A stretch of DNA of 64,000 nt from Carallia brachiata (lineage: Eukaryota > Streptophyta > Magnoliopsida > Malpighiales > Rhizophoraceae): contig JADCRB010000071.1 in assembly GCA_021464245.1 (NCBI GenBank), positions 2,356,001 to 2,420,000 of the forward strand. The letters are read 5' to 3'. Within the stretch, counting starts at the first letter, position 1. Each line of letters opens with the position of its first letter. A model generated the notes under the pieces. That model was given only the letters and a program-made list of their open reading frames with translations, was not told the DNA's origin and searched no databases. A program made the position numbers and the translations under genes. Shown here piece by piece: positions 12,754-24,755 of this stretch.

Positions 12754-14060
12754 TTTTTTTTTTTTTTTTTAATTTGAAAGGAGGCATTAACAGCCCATTA
12801 CAAGACTAGCGAGTACCACGGGACCAATGGACCCCAATCATATCCTGATACAAAATATGAAGTAAACTAGAGGGTGTAGCAATTAGCAAATGAAAGTCTC
12901 AGTCGAGCGAATAGGCATAATTTACTAACTAGTCAGCAGCAAAATTAGTTTAATGTAGAACATGACAAAACTTCACATTTCAATCTCGCTGCAACAAATC
13001 CTTGCAATTATGAATGAGGTTAGCAAGAGGATGAGTATTAAGCACATTCAATTTGAGATAATTAAAGGCTACACTAGAATCTGCTTCTACGTAAATTTTT
13101 CGATAACCACAATGCCAAACTAGATCCAGCCCACAAAAGAAACCTCATAGTTCAGCTGCCAAGGAAAAGCATCAGCCAATATTGTGCGCAAACCCAGCTA
13201 ACCATTTGCCATGCAAATCACGCAATAGTCCACCAGCTCCAGCATTTCCCCTTGAACCTTTAGCTGTGCCATTGGTATTGAACTTTATCCATTCCCCATT
13301 AGGGGGACACCAACAAATCAAAAAGGGGTGTGGCACATGGGAGTCAGAGCCACCATCAGGCATCAGTGGATCCAAGTGAGGCCCCAATTCACTTTGTTAC
13401 AAAATGAATGCAATCGGATAGGTACTAATGCTCTTATTTGCAAACACTGTGGCATTCCTCCAGCGCCAAAGCCACCAACAAGCTGAAGAAAAGGTAGCTG
13501 GCCAAGACACCACACGAGCTCTTCCATGAAAACCAGATAAGTTCCATACTAGCTAATCCTGAAGAGAAGAACTAAAGAAGTGAGGCTTTGAGGATGGCAA
13601 AAGCAAAGCTTCCCAGAGAGCTGTAGATTGGGGACAGTCACGCAAAAGGTGCAAAAGAGTTTCGTCAGAACAATTACAGAGTGGGCACAAAGCAGACTCC
13701 GAGAAGCCCCGCCTCCAACGTTCAATATTAGTCATAATTCGTGCATGGGCAATCTGTCATAGAAAGCAACAGACCCTTTCCTGAACTTTAACTTTCCATA
13801 AGCAAGTCATCCTTGGCTCCCAACACGAACTAGGAGCTGTGGGCAATAAGTATACATAAGCAGATTTAACAGTGAAAGCACCATCAACAGACCTTCTCCA
13901 TCAAGTTCCTATATGATCGAGTTGGTTAAAATTGAACATATAATTTTGGGTTATTAGCCGAAGAAAAGCTTTCAATGGGTAGAATCTCTCCAATCTGCCC
14001 AACTCATTTGGACAGAGTTGGTCCAAGCCACCTTACAACCAAATAATCTTTTTGGGCTCC
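12754..14060 (-). mobile_element. Truncated LINE tail (zf-RVT plus RNase H), copy 2
   Basis: The minus strand reads through the end of a reverse-transcriptase protein. A WRWSVDGAFTVKSAYVYL segment lies near 13900-13845 and a zinc-binding zf-RVT block at 13735-13560 (CPLCNCSDETLLHLLRDCP). An RNase H start (GEWIKFNTNGTAKGS) lies near 13320 and a VEADSSVAFNYLKL block near 13080. The element ends in a 17-base T run at 12754-12770, its poly(A) tail. It abuts copy 1 in the same orientation. The 5' limit is approximate and internal stops show it is dead. Confidence 0.8.
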
Positions 14061-17000
14061 GCTATCCGGAAGTTACAGGGCCAAGAGTAACTGCAGGCCT
14101 GATATTAGACTTTGCAAGGCCAGCATGGCCCCTGTCTTTTTTGGCGGTTTGGCCCAGGTGTTTTCTAGTCTGAAGAATTTTAAACCCCGCAGAGCATCCC
14201 AATAATGGTTGTTAGCTAATGACCGTTAGTTAAATTGAGTTAAAACCCTCCAGTCTGACCCCCCACAAAAAAAGGGTAGACTTCCAACGTAAATTAAAAC
14301 TGACAGAGTTCTTGTTTAATTAAACAATGTATATTACCTCCCCCCTCCCCCCAAAAAAAAGCAGTGTATAATGTATATTACCTGCTCGTGCTGCTAACAT
14401 TACTAGTGGAGAAATTTTGTTAAAACATTTTGGTCTTGTATTTAGTCTCATTTTCTAGAATTTCCGTTTCCCTCATAAGAAAAGAAACAAAAAATTGTCT
14501 TACCCGACAAAATAATAATAAGTACAATTTATCAATGCTGATGCAGCCAAAAAGAAAATGAGTCATAATCAAACCATTTTTTAGGGTGAAACGGTCTCCG
14601 AACGTATGCAAACAGCACTGATGGAAAGTGAAAAGGGTAACTTGCATTGTAGATATCTGCCTTGGCCTGTGCAACGGGACAACAGCTCTCGATGTCTGGT
14701 TTTCTTGGTGTTAGGATCAGACTGTAACGAGTAAATTTTGAATTTAAAATAATTAAATTTAAAAATATAAATAACAAATTACAATAAAAAAATTATAAAA
14801 ATAAAAAAAAATTTACATGGGGTCGATTTCCGTAGATCTTTCGATTTATGTTCTTTTTTTTAACTCCGTCAAGAGCTGCACGAGTTTGATCTTAACAGAA
14901 ATAATTTCCACAATTTTATCTTGAATTGGGTAGACTGAAATTAGATCTGATTTAGACGTTTAGACTACGGTTAAGAACCGCAGAGACCTGATCTGAGCCG
15001 ATCTGACTTAATTTCACCGAAAGTCGAAATGACTTATTCTCGGATGAGATGCCTGAATTTTACTGAAGGCCGTATGAGAATTGATCCCAGTCGAATTTGC
15101 AATATTTTGATATTTTCAGATCTATATTCTCACAAATTTAGATCTAAAGCGATCAGAGAATATAAATTAAAAAATAACTTTAAAAATGGAAATAACAAAT
15201 TTTTTTTTAGCCTTACCCTTGAAATATCTCTCAAAAAGGAGTTAGAAGAGTATAATGCAGAGTAAAAATATGTAAGAAAAGGAGAAATTTTTTTGAGAAA
15301 TTTTTAAAATTTTCTTTTTTTCTTAAATTTTCTGTATTTTTCTGTTTACAAATTTGCTGAATATGTTTTGAATTGAAAGGTTGGGGTCTATTTATAAGAC
15401 TCCTTTCTCGTGTAAAAATATCATAAAAAATGAATATTTTTTTGAAAATATTTTTTCACGTCGGTGTTGTGTTGCCAATTTTAAAATTAACAACCTCGAC
15501 ATTGACTTGACTTTTTTTTTCTTAAATGATATTTACACAAACATTTGGTGCTTTGATTAGCTCGAAGAGTGGAGAGGACGAGAAAGCTGATCAACAACAT
15601 TTCAATTTCCTTCGGGCTTGCTCAGTGGATTGGTCTCAGATCAATTCTGACATGCCATGGCTTTTATTTATGTGAATGACACATCAACAATTAAAAATGT
15701 ATAATGTATCAAGTATGGTTGATTTGAATAATAAGATTTGATATCTCTTAAATAAAATTTTAGATTTAAATTTCATAAATGGAGAACACGACGTTAAGAG
15801 AGCTGCCCCCATAAAGAGTTCAACAGTGCTCAAACTAAATTAGTTGGGATTTTAAGTATGAATTTTCGGATACTGAGAGTTTCCCCAAAAAAAAAATAAG
15901 GGAATATACATTTTTTTTGTTTTAAATTTTTACATTTTTTTTCATATAAGTCATCAACTTTTTTGACATTTCATTTGAGTTTTAAAATTTCTGATTTCTT
16001 ACTAAATCAGTCATTTCATTTATAAAAAGTGGTCAAAAATTATTAAAAAAAGATCAAATAAATGAATTAATTTTTTTTTATCAATAAATATACGCATAAA
16101 ATATTTTTTTAATCAACAAATATACGAATTAAATACGTAAAATGCATACTTTTTGATAGAAAAAATTTACAATTAATATATTTAGCCATTTTTTAAATAA
16201 TTTTTGTAATATCAAAAATTATTTTTTTAATAGATTGATTATTTTTTGTTAATAGATGTACTAATTTGATAAAATTAAAAAATTTAGAACTCAAATAAAA
16301 TTTTTAAAAAGGTTTAAAACTCATATGTAAAAATGAATAAAAGTTTAAGATTTAAAAATTGTATATCCCAAAAAAAAAAAAAGGCATAAGGTTTCATGTT
16401 TTATTTCTCTTCAATGTATTATATGTTTTAACTTTTAAGCGAGAATACTATATTAGAGTTTTATGTCAGTAACTCAAAATTTACATAAACAGAAATTTTT
16501 TTTGTCCTATAAAACAATTGGCTGAAATTAATAACCATCGGCTGTCTTATTTAACCAACTAGTCCCTTGTTATATCCCACAATATTATTTTAAATGCATA
16601 AAAGAATATAATATAATACGCCAAATCTTATGCTTAATAATATAATTTGAAATTAGTAATTACCCAAAGTCCGTCGTCTTAAAATGAAAGAAACAAATGT
16701 GATATGTACAATTCTTGTCCTGTAACCAGCCACTTCGTCATCGAGCGGCGAACGCTAATGATTATATTATCTTTTGTAATCAAGATTATAAATTGAATAC
16801 ACACTTTTTATTTTCACTCTTTCTTATGGAATTTTGGCAATCAAAACTCCGTCAGTCAGGCTTCGGCCGGACGCGTTTGTTTGCGAAGGCCTAACGGCCC
16901 TTTATTAACAAACAAGGATACGGCTGAAACCCTCATTAGCACCGCCGTCTGTTGATTTCTCCCTGAGGTTTTAACTATTATCCATTAATTTATTGGTTTT

Positions 17001-17524
17001 TTTTTGACAATTAATTTATTGGTTTATCCTAAAGAGATGAGAGTTTTTTTTTTTTTCCCTTTTCAGTAGTCTAGTGAGGTGATTTGAGAAATTATTTTTT
17101 TTATTCTAACGCTTTACTTATAAATAAATGAGAATAATTATCTCTTCGTATCTACAACACCAAAACAAAAAAAAAATTAATTTTTTTTATAAGAAAATGA
17201 TATCTTAACATTTAGGGTAATAGTTTAATTTTTTGGGGTGAAATTTTTATTTTTTTTAGAATATGGGTTACAAGTAATATAAAAAATTAAACAAATTAAG
17301 AGAAGGAAAGCATAACAAGAAAAGGAAAAAATGATATCCATTTATGTTGCCCTTAACTTTCTTTTTCTTTTCTTTTCTTTTTACCTTAATCATGTTGGAA
17401 GATGAGGAAATTGCTATAGGCCCAAACCTCTCCCCAAGTTTTGCTTGCACTCCCATAAACTTAATATACTTTTTGGTCAGCATTTTACACTCACAATTTC
17501 AACTTCTCACAGCAAAGCAAATAG
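14061..17524. other. AT-rich intergenic DNA
   Basis: No exon with recognisable protein similarity was found on either strand. The region contains many A/T runs and short AT-rich open frames of low complexity. A slightly GC-richer pocket near 16735-16970 has no credible frame. Confidence 0.5.
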
Positions 17525-19147
17525 GTTTAAAATAAGATTTTGTCCTTTATATTTAATAGTTTCTCTCTTTTCACTTTTATCATTTTTTTTGTTAGATTAT
17601 TCCCTTCACTTTTTTTTCATCAATTATTTATGTCATTTATCATTAGTTAACAATTAATGAACTGTCACGTGTAATTAATTTGACAGGTCATTATACTACA
17701 TTCGAAAAATTTGCTGACGTAGTATATTCTTAAAATTAATTTTATTTTATTTTATTAATTTATAGTTTTAATATAATAAAAAGAAAAAGAAATGACAAGT
17801 TTCTTTTTTTAAAAAAATTATAATTTTACTTTTTAAAAAAACACAAAAAAAGTAAACTTAGTTTTTTTTTTCATTATTTTTTTTCAATTTATTTTTTTTC
17901 CAGTTTTTTTTTTAAATCATAATTTTAATTTTTTAACAAAACATAATATTTTATAAAAAAAAATTTAATGACCAAAATTGAATATTTTATATGATTTTCT
18001 TTTTGTCATGATTAATAAAAATAACTTTTATTTTTTAAAATTCTATACTTTTAGTTTTCAAAGGAAAAAAAAAAACTCTAAAAACGATTTTACATTTTTT
18101 TTGAAAAATTTATACTTTCAGTTAAAAAAACAAAAGAGAAAAATAAAAAAAAAATCCTAAAACCGATTGAAGGGGACAACGTTTGAGCGCTGCGAGATTA
18201 GGATGAAGGATTGGAATTCGATACCACATTTGAGGGGGCCAAATTGAGGGCGCGTCTGAGAGATTGGGATTGGATGGGGTTGAGGGCGAAAAGAGTGGCG
18301 GTGCTGGGTCAACATCGGGCTTAGGGGAGAGTGAGAGAGAACGACACTGCTGGCTGGGCGGGAACCACATATCCGGCAGCGTCATAGAGCCAAACGACAG
18401 GAATTGCAGCGACGTTAGAAGGGTCGGAGGGGCGGCGTGGGCAGAGTGAGAGAAGGGTCTGGAGAGGGCTGGCCTTAGGAAACAGAGACGACGTGGAGCT
18501 GGTAGATAGAGAGAGAGAGAGAGAGGCCGGAGCTGTCACCGCCGCCGCCGACTGCTGGTCGCCGGAAGCCAGAGACCTTCAATCGGTTTTGAAGATTTTT
18601 TTTCTTTTTTGTTTTTGAAAACTGATAGTAAAATTTTTTTTTAAAAAAACAAAATCGTTTTTAGGGTTTTTTTTTTTTAACTGAAAGTATAAATTTTAAA
18701 AATGTAAAGTTATTTTTATCAACTATAACAAAAAAAAATTACATAAAACATTTAATTTTAGTAATTAAAATTTTTAAAAAATAATTTTTAAAAAAAATCA
18801 AAAAAAAAGGAAAATTAAAAAAGATGCCAACAAAAAAAAAAACTAATTGTACTTTTTTAACTTTTTTGTTAAAAGTAAAGTTATGTTGCTTTCTGAAAAA
18901 TTAATTTTTTTTATCATATTAAAATTATAAATTAATAAAATAAAAAAATAATAAATATAATTTTCCGAATATATCGTTATCCTGTCAAACTAATTATACG
19001 TTGTAGTTGACTAATGATTGACTAATAACAAAAGGTATAAATAACTAATAAAAAAATTAAAAATATAATTTAACAAAAAAAATAATGAAGATAAAATAAT
19101 AAAAATTATTAAATGTAAAGGATAAAGTCTTATTTTAAATTTGATAA
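17525..19147. repeat. Long inverted repeat (fold-back element) with GC-rich core
   Basis: Two arms of roughly 570-650 bp are diverged reverse complements. Left-arm TTTAAAATAAGATTTTGTCC (from ~17527) pairs with the right end near 19147. The inner junction is exact: AAAACCGATTGAAGG at 18159-18173 pairs with CCTTCAATCGGTTTT at 18576-18590. The arms are AT-rich, whereas the 402-bp loop (18174-18575) is GC-rich, with GA repeats and CCGCCGCCG. That structure suits a non-autonomous long-TIR DNA transposon, Mutator-like or fold-back, that picked up a fragment of gene DNA. I could not define target-site duplications, so the family is open. Confidence 0.75.
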
Positions 19148-19570
19148 ATACAGTAGTTGGAGAAAAAAAAATTTGTTATGCTCTGAAATATTATTATTAA
19201 TTCTATGAATATTAGTATTGTACAAGCGTACGAGACGCTAAATATCTAAACTATTTAACGCAATTAATACGTCTTTTCACAAATGACGAGTCAATTGAGG
19301 TGTGATTAATTAACTCCAATTAGTACAATATCACACCGACTTAATAAAATCTTTGTGTAATACTTTCCCAAATTGTTACAAACGCCCGCGCCAATATTTG
19401 GAAATTTCTCCCCTAGTCTACATCACCTTTGTTTTTTTTTTTTTTTTTTTTTCGGTTGAGATGCTAGTCTACATCACCTTTGTTGTCTTGTGTCACAAAC
19501 CGAAATTTTATTCCCTAGGCTTCGATTGATACTATGTTAATTGTTACGGCTCTCTCTTTCTTCACTCTCC

Positions 19571-22500
19571 ATGTATCGCCTCCTCGTAGTGGCTCTGTGT
19601 TTCTTTGGACTCTTCAACGTCAATGTTACTCAAAAAGACCAAGAAAAAGAGAGCAGAAAAAAGAAGAGTGAGAGAAGTGACTAGAAGAGCTGCCGGGGTT
19701 TTTTCATCTTGTGCAAAGCTTGAACAATTCTTTTGTCTCCTTGTTTTTTTCAAGACCCTTTATGCAAAAATTGTTCTTTGACAGCCAAGGATGCCTCAGC
19801 GATTACTTGAAGGTATCTTTAGAGAAATTTGGTTATGTTTGAAGAATAAGGCGGTATATGTAAAAGCTCAACCTTGCGTTTGTTCTTCATATTTCAGGAT
19901 TTCTGCTGATGGGTATTGGAAATTTACTGCATTAATGTTCGAAAATTCTTTCATTTTAATCAAAAGTTACTGACTTGTTGGTTATTGTGTTATGCAATAT
20001 TTCTCTTTTGGTCTTTTCCATAGGCATGGTTGCAAAAAGTTCTCATTAGATGTCCATTGGTTAATCATAAGTTTCATGCATGTCAGTTTGAAACTTGGTA
20101 GACATGTCCTCCTCCGTTATGCCAAACAAGAAACTCACTGATGGGTGTGTATTATGCTTTAATAGCAAATTCTTATAGGGGAAAACAAAGAACAAATGAT
20201 TTATTATAATGCTAATAGAGCATATTGATAAGAAAGGCTGAAACAGAGATGAGTTGCAAAGGAGCTGATATGATTTTAGGGGGCAGGACAGCAAACAACA
20301 TATTAGCTTAGATGGCTCAATTAGATTACGTTTTATGGTATGGCTCTCCCGGTGGAATTTTATTTCCGTATTGGGTATCTCAACTTATGGTATGACCATT
20401 TTATAATTTCTGACTGTAAATTGTCAAAAATTAACCTTAGAATTGAATTGAATCGGTGCAGGGGTTTCTCCAACATCTGCTAAGAATCCGATAAACATGT
20501 TGCCTTCAGTAGAATCCGCAGTCTTATTCTTTTTCCTTGGAGCAATAGTTGCGCTTCTAATGATACTGATTCTTATCACTGTCTTTTGGAGATATATCAA
20601 ACCAGCAGAGATGATGAACACAGAAAAGCAAGGTGATAATAGGATAAAAGTTTATGACAATAAGATGGCAACCCCTTCTAAAATTTTGTATCTTTGTGCA
20701 GCATGCCATAATATGTGGAGCGGGAACCTTCATACAATAAGCTGTTTTGACTACCAGACTTTGAAGAAGGCAACCAAGAATTTTCATTCTAATAATCTTC
20801 TTGGAAAAGGTGGATTTGGCCCTGTCTATCTGGTACACATGTAAATCTGATGTTTTAGTTTTTGTTTGGTGAATTACCCAAGTACAGCCCTAGCTGTAAA
20901 GCAAAACTTGCTTTATGAAAACTTCATAATAAATGAGTGAATCCGAGGAAACTGGTCTCCCAGTAAGTAAGAAAGTCAGTTTCTTTGAAATGGAAATGCA
21001 GTAATTCAAACAATTATTGTAACTTTTGGATTGATGAAATTATAGTTTGGACTGAAGGCAAGTGAATTTCGCACCTCCAAAAAGTTTAGTGTCAATAGTA
21101 TTACTATTGATTCTTCCATTTTTCTCAGGGAAAGTTAGCTGATGGTAGGCTGGTTGCTGTGAAAAAATTGGCACTTGAAAAATCCATGCAAGGGGAATCA
21201 GAATTTCTTTCAGAGGTGAGGATGATCACAAGCATTCAACACAAGAATCTGGTTCGACTTCTAGGGTGTTGCATAGAGGGGCCTCAACGACTACTTGTCT
21301 ATGAATATATGAAGAACAGGAGTTTGGACCGCATAGTATATGGTATCATCTCATTACATCTATCTCTTCTCCTTGAAGGTTTGTTGCAAATATGATAGAT
21401 AAATGCGACCGTTCTTCTTTAAAACACAAGAAATTCCAGAAGGCATTGTTTAGAAAAAACATATTCCTCAGTCTCTCCAAATGGGTGCAAGAGAATGACA
21501 TTTAGCAATTGCCATCAGTAGGAATAAGTCAACCTTGTGCGTTATTTTACTCTGTTTCTTTTTTCCTCAACTCTTCAGTTTTTTCACCTCAAAATTGTTT
21601 CTCACATAAGGTGGGGATTTTCTCTAGTGCATCTTGAACCAACCTGCACCGCAGTATACTGCAAGGCAAGAACTGGGGTCAAATTATATTTCAATTTAAT
21701 ATGATAGTTTACTTCTGTGCATAAAGCTGTTCAATTCACCTGCTAAAACTAGAATTTCTATCAATTATTCTTTCTAAAGATAGCTCCTCAACTGGGAAGT
21801 TTGCTTTCATAGACCTTTAGGTATTAGTCTGTAAGTTTGCAGCACTTAAAAACTTTTAAGAAGCTAATTATGGTTTCTAGATAGAAATCATTCATCCTCA
21901 ATGATCAAAATTGGTATTTTCTTTCTATATGGTTGCCATAATTGGTTGTCATTGGCAAGCCAAATTAATAGAAAGTTGCTTCTTAGTTACATGGATCAAG
22001 TTGTGTGTCATAGTGGATAACATTGAGGAATATGTCTAAGGCACTGAGGCACGCAGATGAGTATTTTCTGGGTAAATTATCACACCGTTATCTGACTTAT
22101 TTTTTTGATAGTGCACTCGAGGCAACCTCTATAGAACACATTCTGGCAGTAGCAAGAATGAAACATAAGTGGCAAAAGGAAAACAAAGATTGTCCCTTTA
22201 TAGAACATATTCTGGGATTTGGTTACATGTTTTGCTCAATACTGGTTTGTCCCTTTATTGTCCTCTGATGCAGGAAACAGTGGTCAATTCCTGGATTGGA
22301 ACACCAGGTTCCAGATAATCCTGGGCGTTGCTCGAGGGTTGCAATATTTGCACGAGGATTCACACCTAAGAATTGTTCACAGAGATATCAAAGCAAGCAA
22401 TGTTCTTCTTGATGATAAATTTCAACCCAGAATCGGGGATTTTGGGCTCGCTAGGTTCTTCCCAGAAGATCAATCTTATCTGAGCACTACATTTGCTGGA

Positions 22501-23255
22501 ACTCTGTAAGTTCATTATAGACATAGCCCTATAGGAGTTATAATTTACCAGAGGCATGCAAAGATTTAGGCCTGATTCTGAACTTGCTAGGATTATAATC
22601 ATCATACTTCACAAGGTCACCTCCTTGCAATTTTTCTTGCTTTCTTGTCAGAATAGCTTCCTTATCAAACTATTAAGATGTTGCACCTCCTGCTCTCCTT
22701 TCAGGGGATATACAGCTCCTGAGTATGCCACCAGAGGAGAATTGTCTGAGAAGGCAGACATTTACAGCTTCGGAGTGCTTTGCTTGAAATTATTAGCTGC
22801 AGGAAGAACACCGACCTTAATTTGCCACCAGAAATGCAATACCTCCCTGATTATGTATGTCACTACCTTTGCTGAAGTGCTATGCTAGTATGATCATTTT
22901 GCAGCAATGTTAAGCCTTAAATTAGACATGATTCTTGAATAAGATTCTTTTTTTTCCTTCTTCCCAGGCATGGAAATTGTACCAGAGGTCAAGGGTAATT
23001 GATCTTGTGGATCCAAAACTGATAGAACACGGTGTTCTGGAGAAAGATTTGTTGCATACATTCCACGTAGCTCTACTATGTCTTCAGCCTCATGCAAACC
23101 TGAGGCCGCACATGTCAGAGGTAGTTGCTATGTTGACGTGCAAAGCTAAAATCGGCGGATCCCCTGTAAAGCCAGCTTTCATGGAGAATAGACGTAGAAG
23201 GGAAGAGAACCGTTCGTGGGATACCTTCTCAGATGCTCTTCCTGAAGCCTTGTGA
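19571..23255 (+). CDS. Receptor-like Ser/Thr kinase with minimal ectodomain, 7 exons, frame broken in exon 6
   Basis: Exons: 19571-19667, 20462-20632, 20702-20832, 21129-21342, 22274-22505, 22705-22854 and 22968-23255. Exon 1 encodes a signal peptide ([20 protein letters not shown]), then a short stalk. A membrane helix lies at about residues 49-73 ([20 protein letters not shown]), followed by a kinase domain. Visible kinase motifs are [23 protein letters not shown] (catalytic Asp ~242), GDFGLARF (~260) and APEYA. The C-tail is Arg/Lys rich and ends SDALPEAL. The kinase resembles the DUF26/SD/LRR-VIII-type RLK superfamily of plants, but no Cys-rich or lectin ectodomain is present. In exon 6 one base is missing after 22780 (CTT TGCTTG where CTT GTG CTT G is expected), i.e. 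after about residue 307. With that base the exon phases close perfectly (427 aa). Without it the product would stop at about 340 aa, losing kinase subdomains X-XI. The start and exon-1 donor are inferred from phase and the signal peptide. Confidence 0.8.
20633..20701 (+). other. 69-nt stop-free intron in the receptor kinase
   Basis: The segment is bounded by AAG|GTGATA and TTTGTGCAG|C. It is 69 nt long (23 codons) and has no stop in the gene's frame, so splicing and retention both keep the kinase frame. Retention would add 23 residues between the membrane helix and the kinase domain. Splicing is favoured by the borders, but 69 nt is near the lower size limit for plant introns. Confidence 0.5.
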
Positions 23256-24534
23256 TTATATTTTATTTTTTTGGTCTTATAATGAGGAGTCATAGCCCCA
23301 CGAGAGGAGACAAGTAAGGAAAGGGCAGGATTCGAGTTCCTGTTACTGCACTGCCTTAGTGCCACTCAGGCACTCAGGTTACCTCAATGCCATTAGGGCA
23401 ACCGGAGTTCTCTGTAGTTATATTTTATCTTGTGAGTTGTTTATGTTCTACACTGCGTTCTCTTGTGTGGGTTTGTGGATTCTCCGTCTCCTTAGTCACA
23501 GTGATATTGTTGTCTTATTTGTCTATGGAAGGTTAGAGTACTGATTGTCTGGTCAAATGCGGCCTTTTTGGATTGAATGGCCTGATGTATTGTGGTGAAT
23601 AGGCTTGATGCTAAGGTGAATGGGCTCGATAGCAACAAAACAAACCTTGAATTACCTAAGCCGGAACAAAATAAAAATAATAGGTGCCAGCAGTCCAATT
23701 CTTCTTAAAAGAATTGGGTGCGTGACTTTATTTCTCTTTTTTTTTTTTTTTAAAAAAGAGAATAGAAGAGTTACCGCTGATTGTTGTAGTATAATAATAA
23801 GCGTCCAACGTTACCAAATTAAAGGTCTTGGATTCGAAGACTGTCGGGGCGTTCGGTGCGGCTAAACATACTTTTATTCTTTGTAATGTTGGTTATACTG
23901 TAATCATTTAGACAGTTTAGAAGTTACCCTAAGAGTAGATGTTACTCTGAGAATATTAAAAATATTCTCTGTCGGGATTGTAGGGCATTACCCTAACCTT
24001 TTTATTTTATAAAATGAAGAGAATAGAAGAGGTTTTGTTTTAAGGAGAGAGAGAGAGAGAAGACTTCAATAATTCAAGCTCGAAAATTATTGAAGCCCAA
24101 TTAAATGATTTGCACAAGAATGTATAGAGGATAAAACAACCGTAAAATTTCAAAAATTTTTGCTGATTGGCTGTAAACGGCCGTATCATATCTTGAAAAG
24201 TACAAAAAAACCCCTATGCCACTATCATTATTATGTTCTTAATGAATTTTAATTAGAACGGTAAAGTTTCAAATCTTACCAGACCATTAATAGCGAATCT
24301 CCCGACCGCCATAAAATCTGTATCAAATTACCAAAATACCCTCTTTCGGTATTTGTTTACAACGGTAAAGTCTGCAATCTTGGGCGGCCAAAGCCCGGTA
24401 TTTAAAGGCAGTAGTCCCCTCAGATTCTTCAGATTTAGGAAAAACAGAAGAAAGGGAAAGAGAGAAAGAGGAGGAATTAAGAAGGTGATGCCTTTTTTTT
24501 TCTCCGATTGCTACAACATCCTTTTTGTTTTATA
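23256..24534. other. Intergenic DNA downstream of the kinase
   Basis: No gene is supported. There is a short GA tract at about 24044-24060. AACGGTAAAGT-type sequence occurs at 24257 and again at 24361. A TATA-like GTATTTAAAGG near 24400 is followed by a purine-rich stretch that could be a transcript leader feeding into the duplicated unit at 24535. Confidence 0.45.
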
Positions 24535-24718
24535 ACTAGGTCGGTTCAGCCCGTTGCGGCGGCGCTTGCGGTGGAGACCGTTAATGGCTTTCTGAGACCA
24601 AACAGAGTCACGCTTTCTTGGCCTTTCCGATGCAGAAGAAAAACAATGGCGGGGATTCGCATCTTCGAGTCTCATTCCAACGACAACACGATGGCCGCCG
24701 GTCCGTGTATCTATCTTT
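24535..24718 (+). repeat. Duplicated unit A, left part (interrupted by the LINE)
   Basis: Starting at AACTAGGTCGGTTCAGCCCG, this stretch matches 31496-31666 closely (GGTGGAGACCGTTAATGGC, CGCTTTCTTGGCC, CAATGGCGGGGATT, CGATGGCCGCCGGTCCG). It contains a small frame beginning MAGIRIFESHSNDN at 24646. The match continues on the far side of the LINE at 31226, so the LINE split this unit in two. I do not recognise the product. Confidence 0.8.
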
Positions 24719-24755
24719 TTTTTTTTTTTTTTGAGAAAAGATATTTTCCATTACA

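Noticed and set aside
18122..18539. Pro/Ser-rich minus-strand frames in the fold-back loop as a real gene
   Set aside because: They are short, end inside the inverted-repeat arms, lack splice context, and are better explained as a captured GC-rich fragment.
22023..22268. 81-codon frame inside the kinase gene
   Set aside because: It lies in the intron between kinase exons 4 and 5, shows no kinase similarity, and would interrupt the glycine-rich to catalytic-loop continuity.
23780..23870. SINE-like B box (GGTCTTGGATTCGAAG)
   Set aside because: No matching A box at the right distance, no poly(A)/poly(T) end and no target duplication were found. The single motif is too weak to call a SINE.
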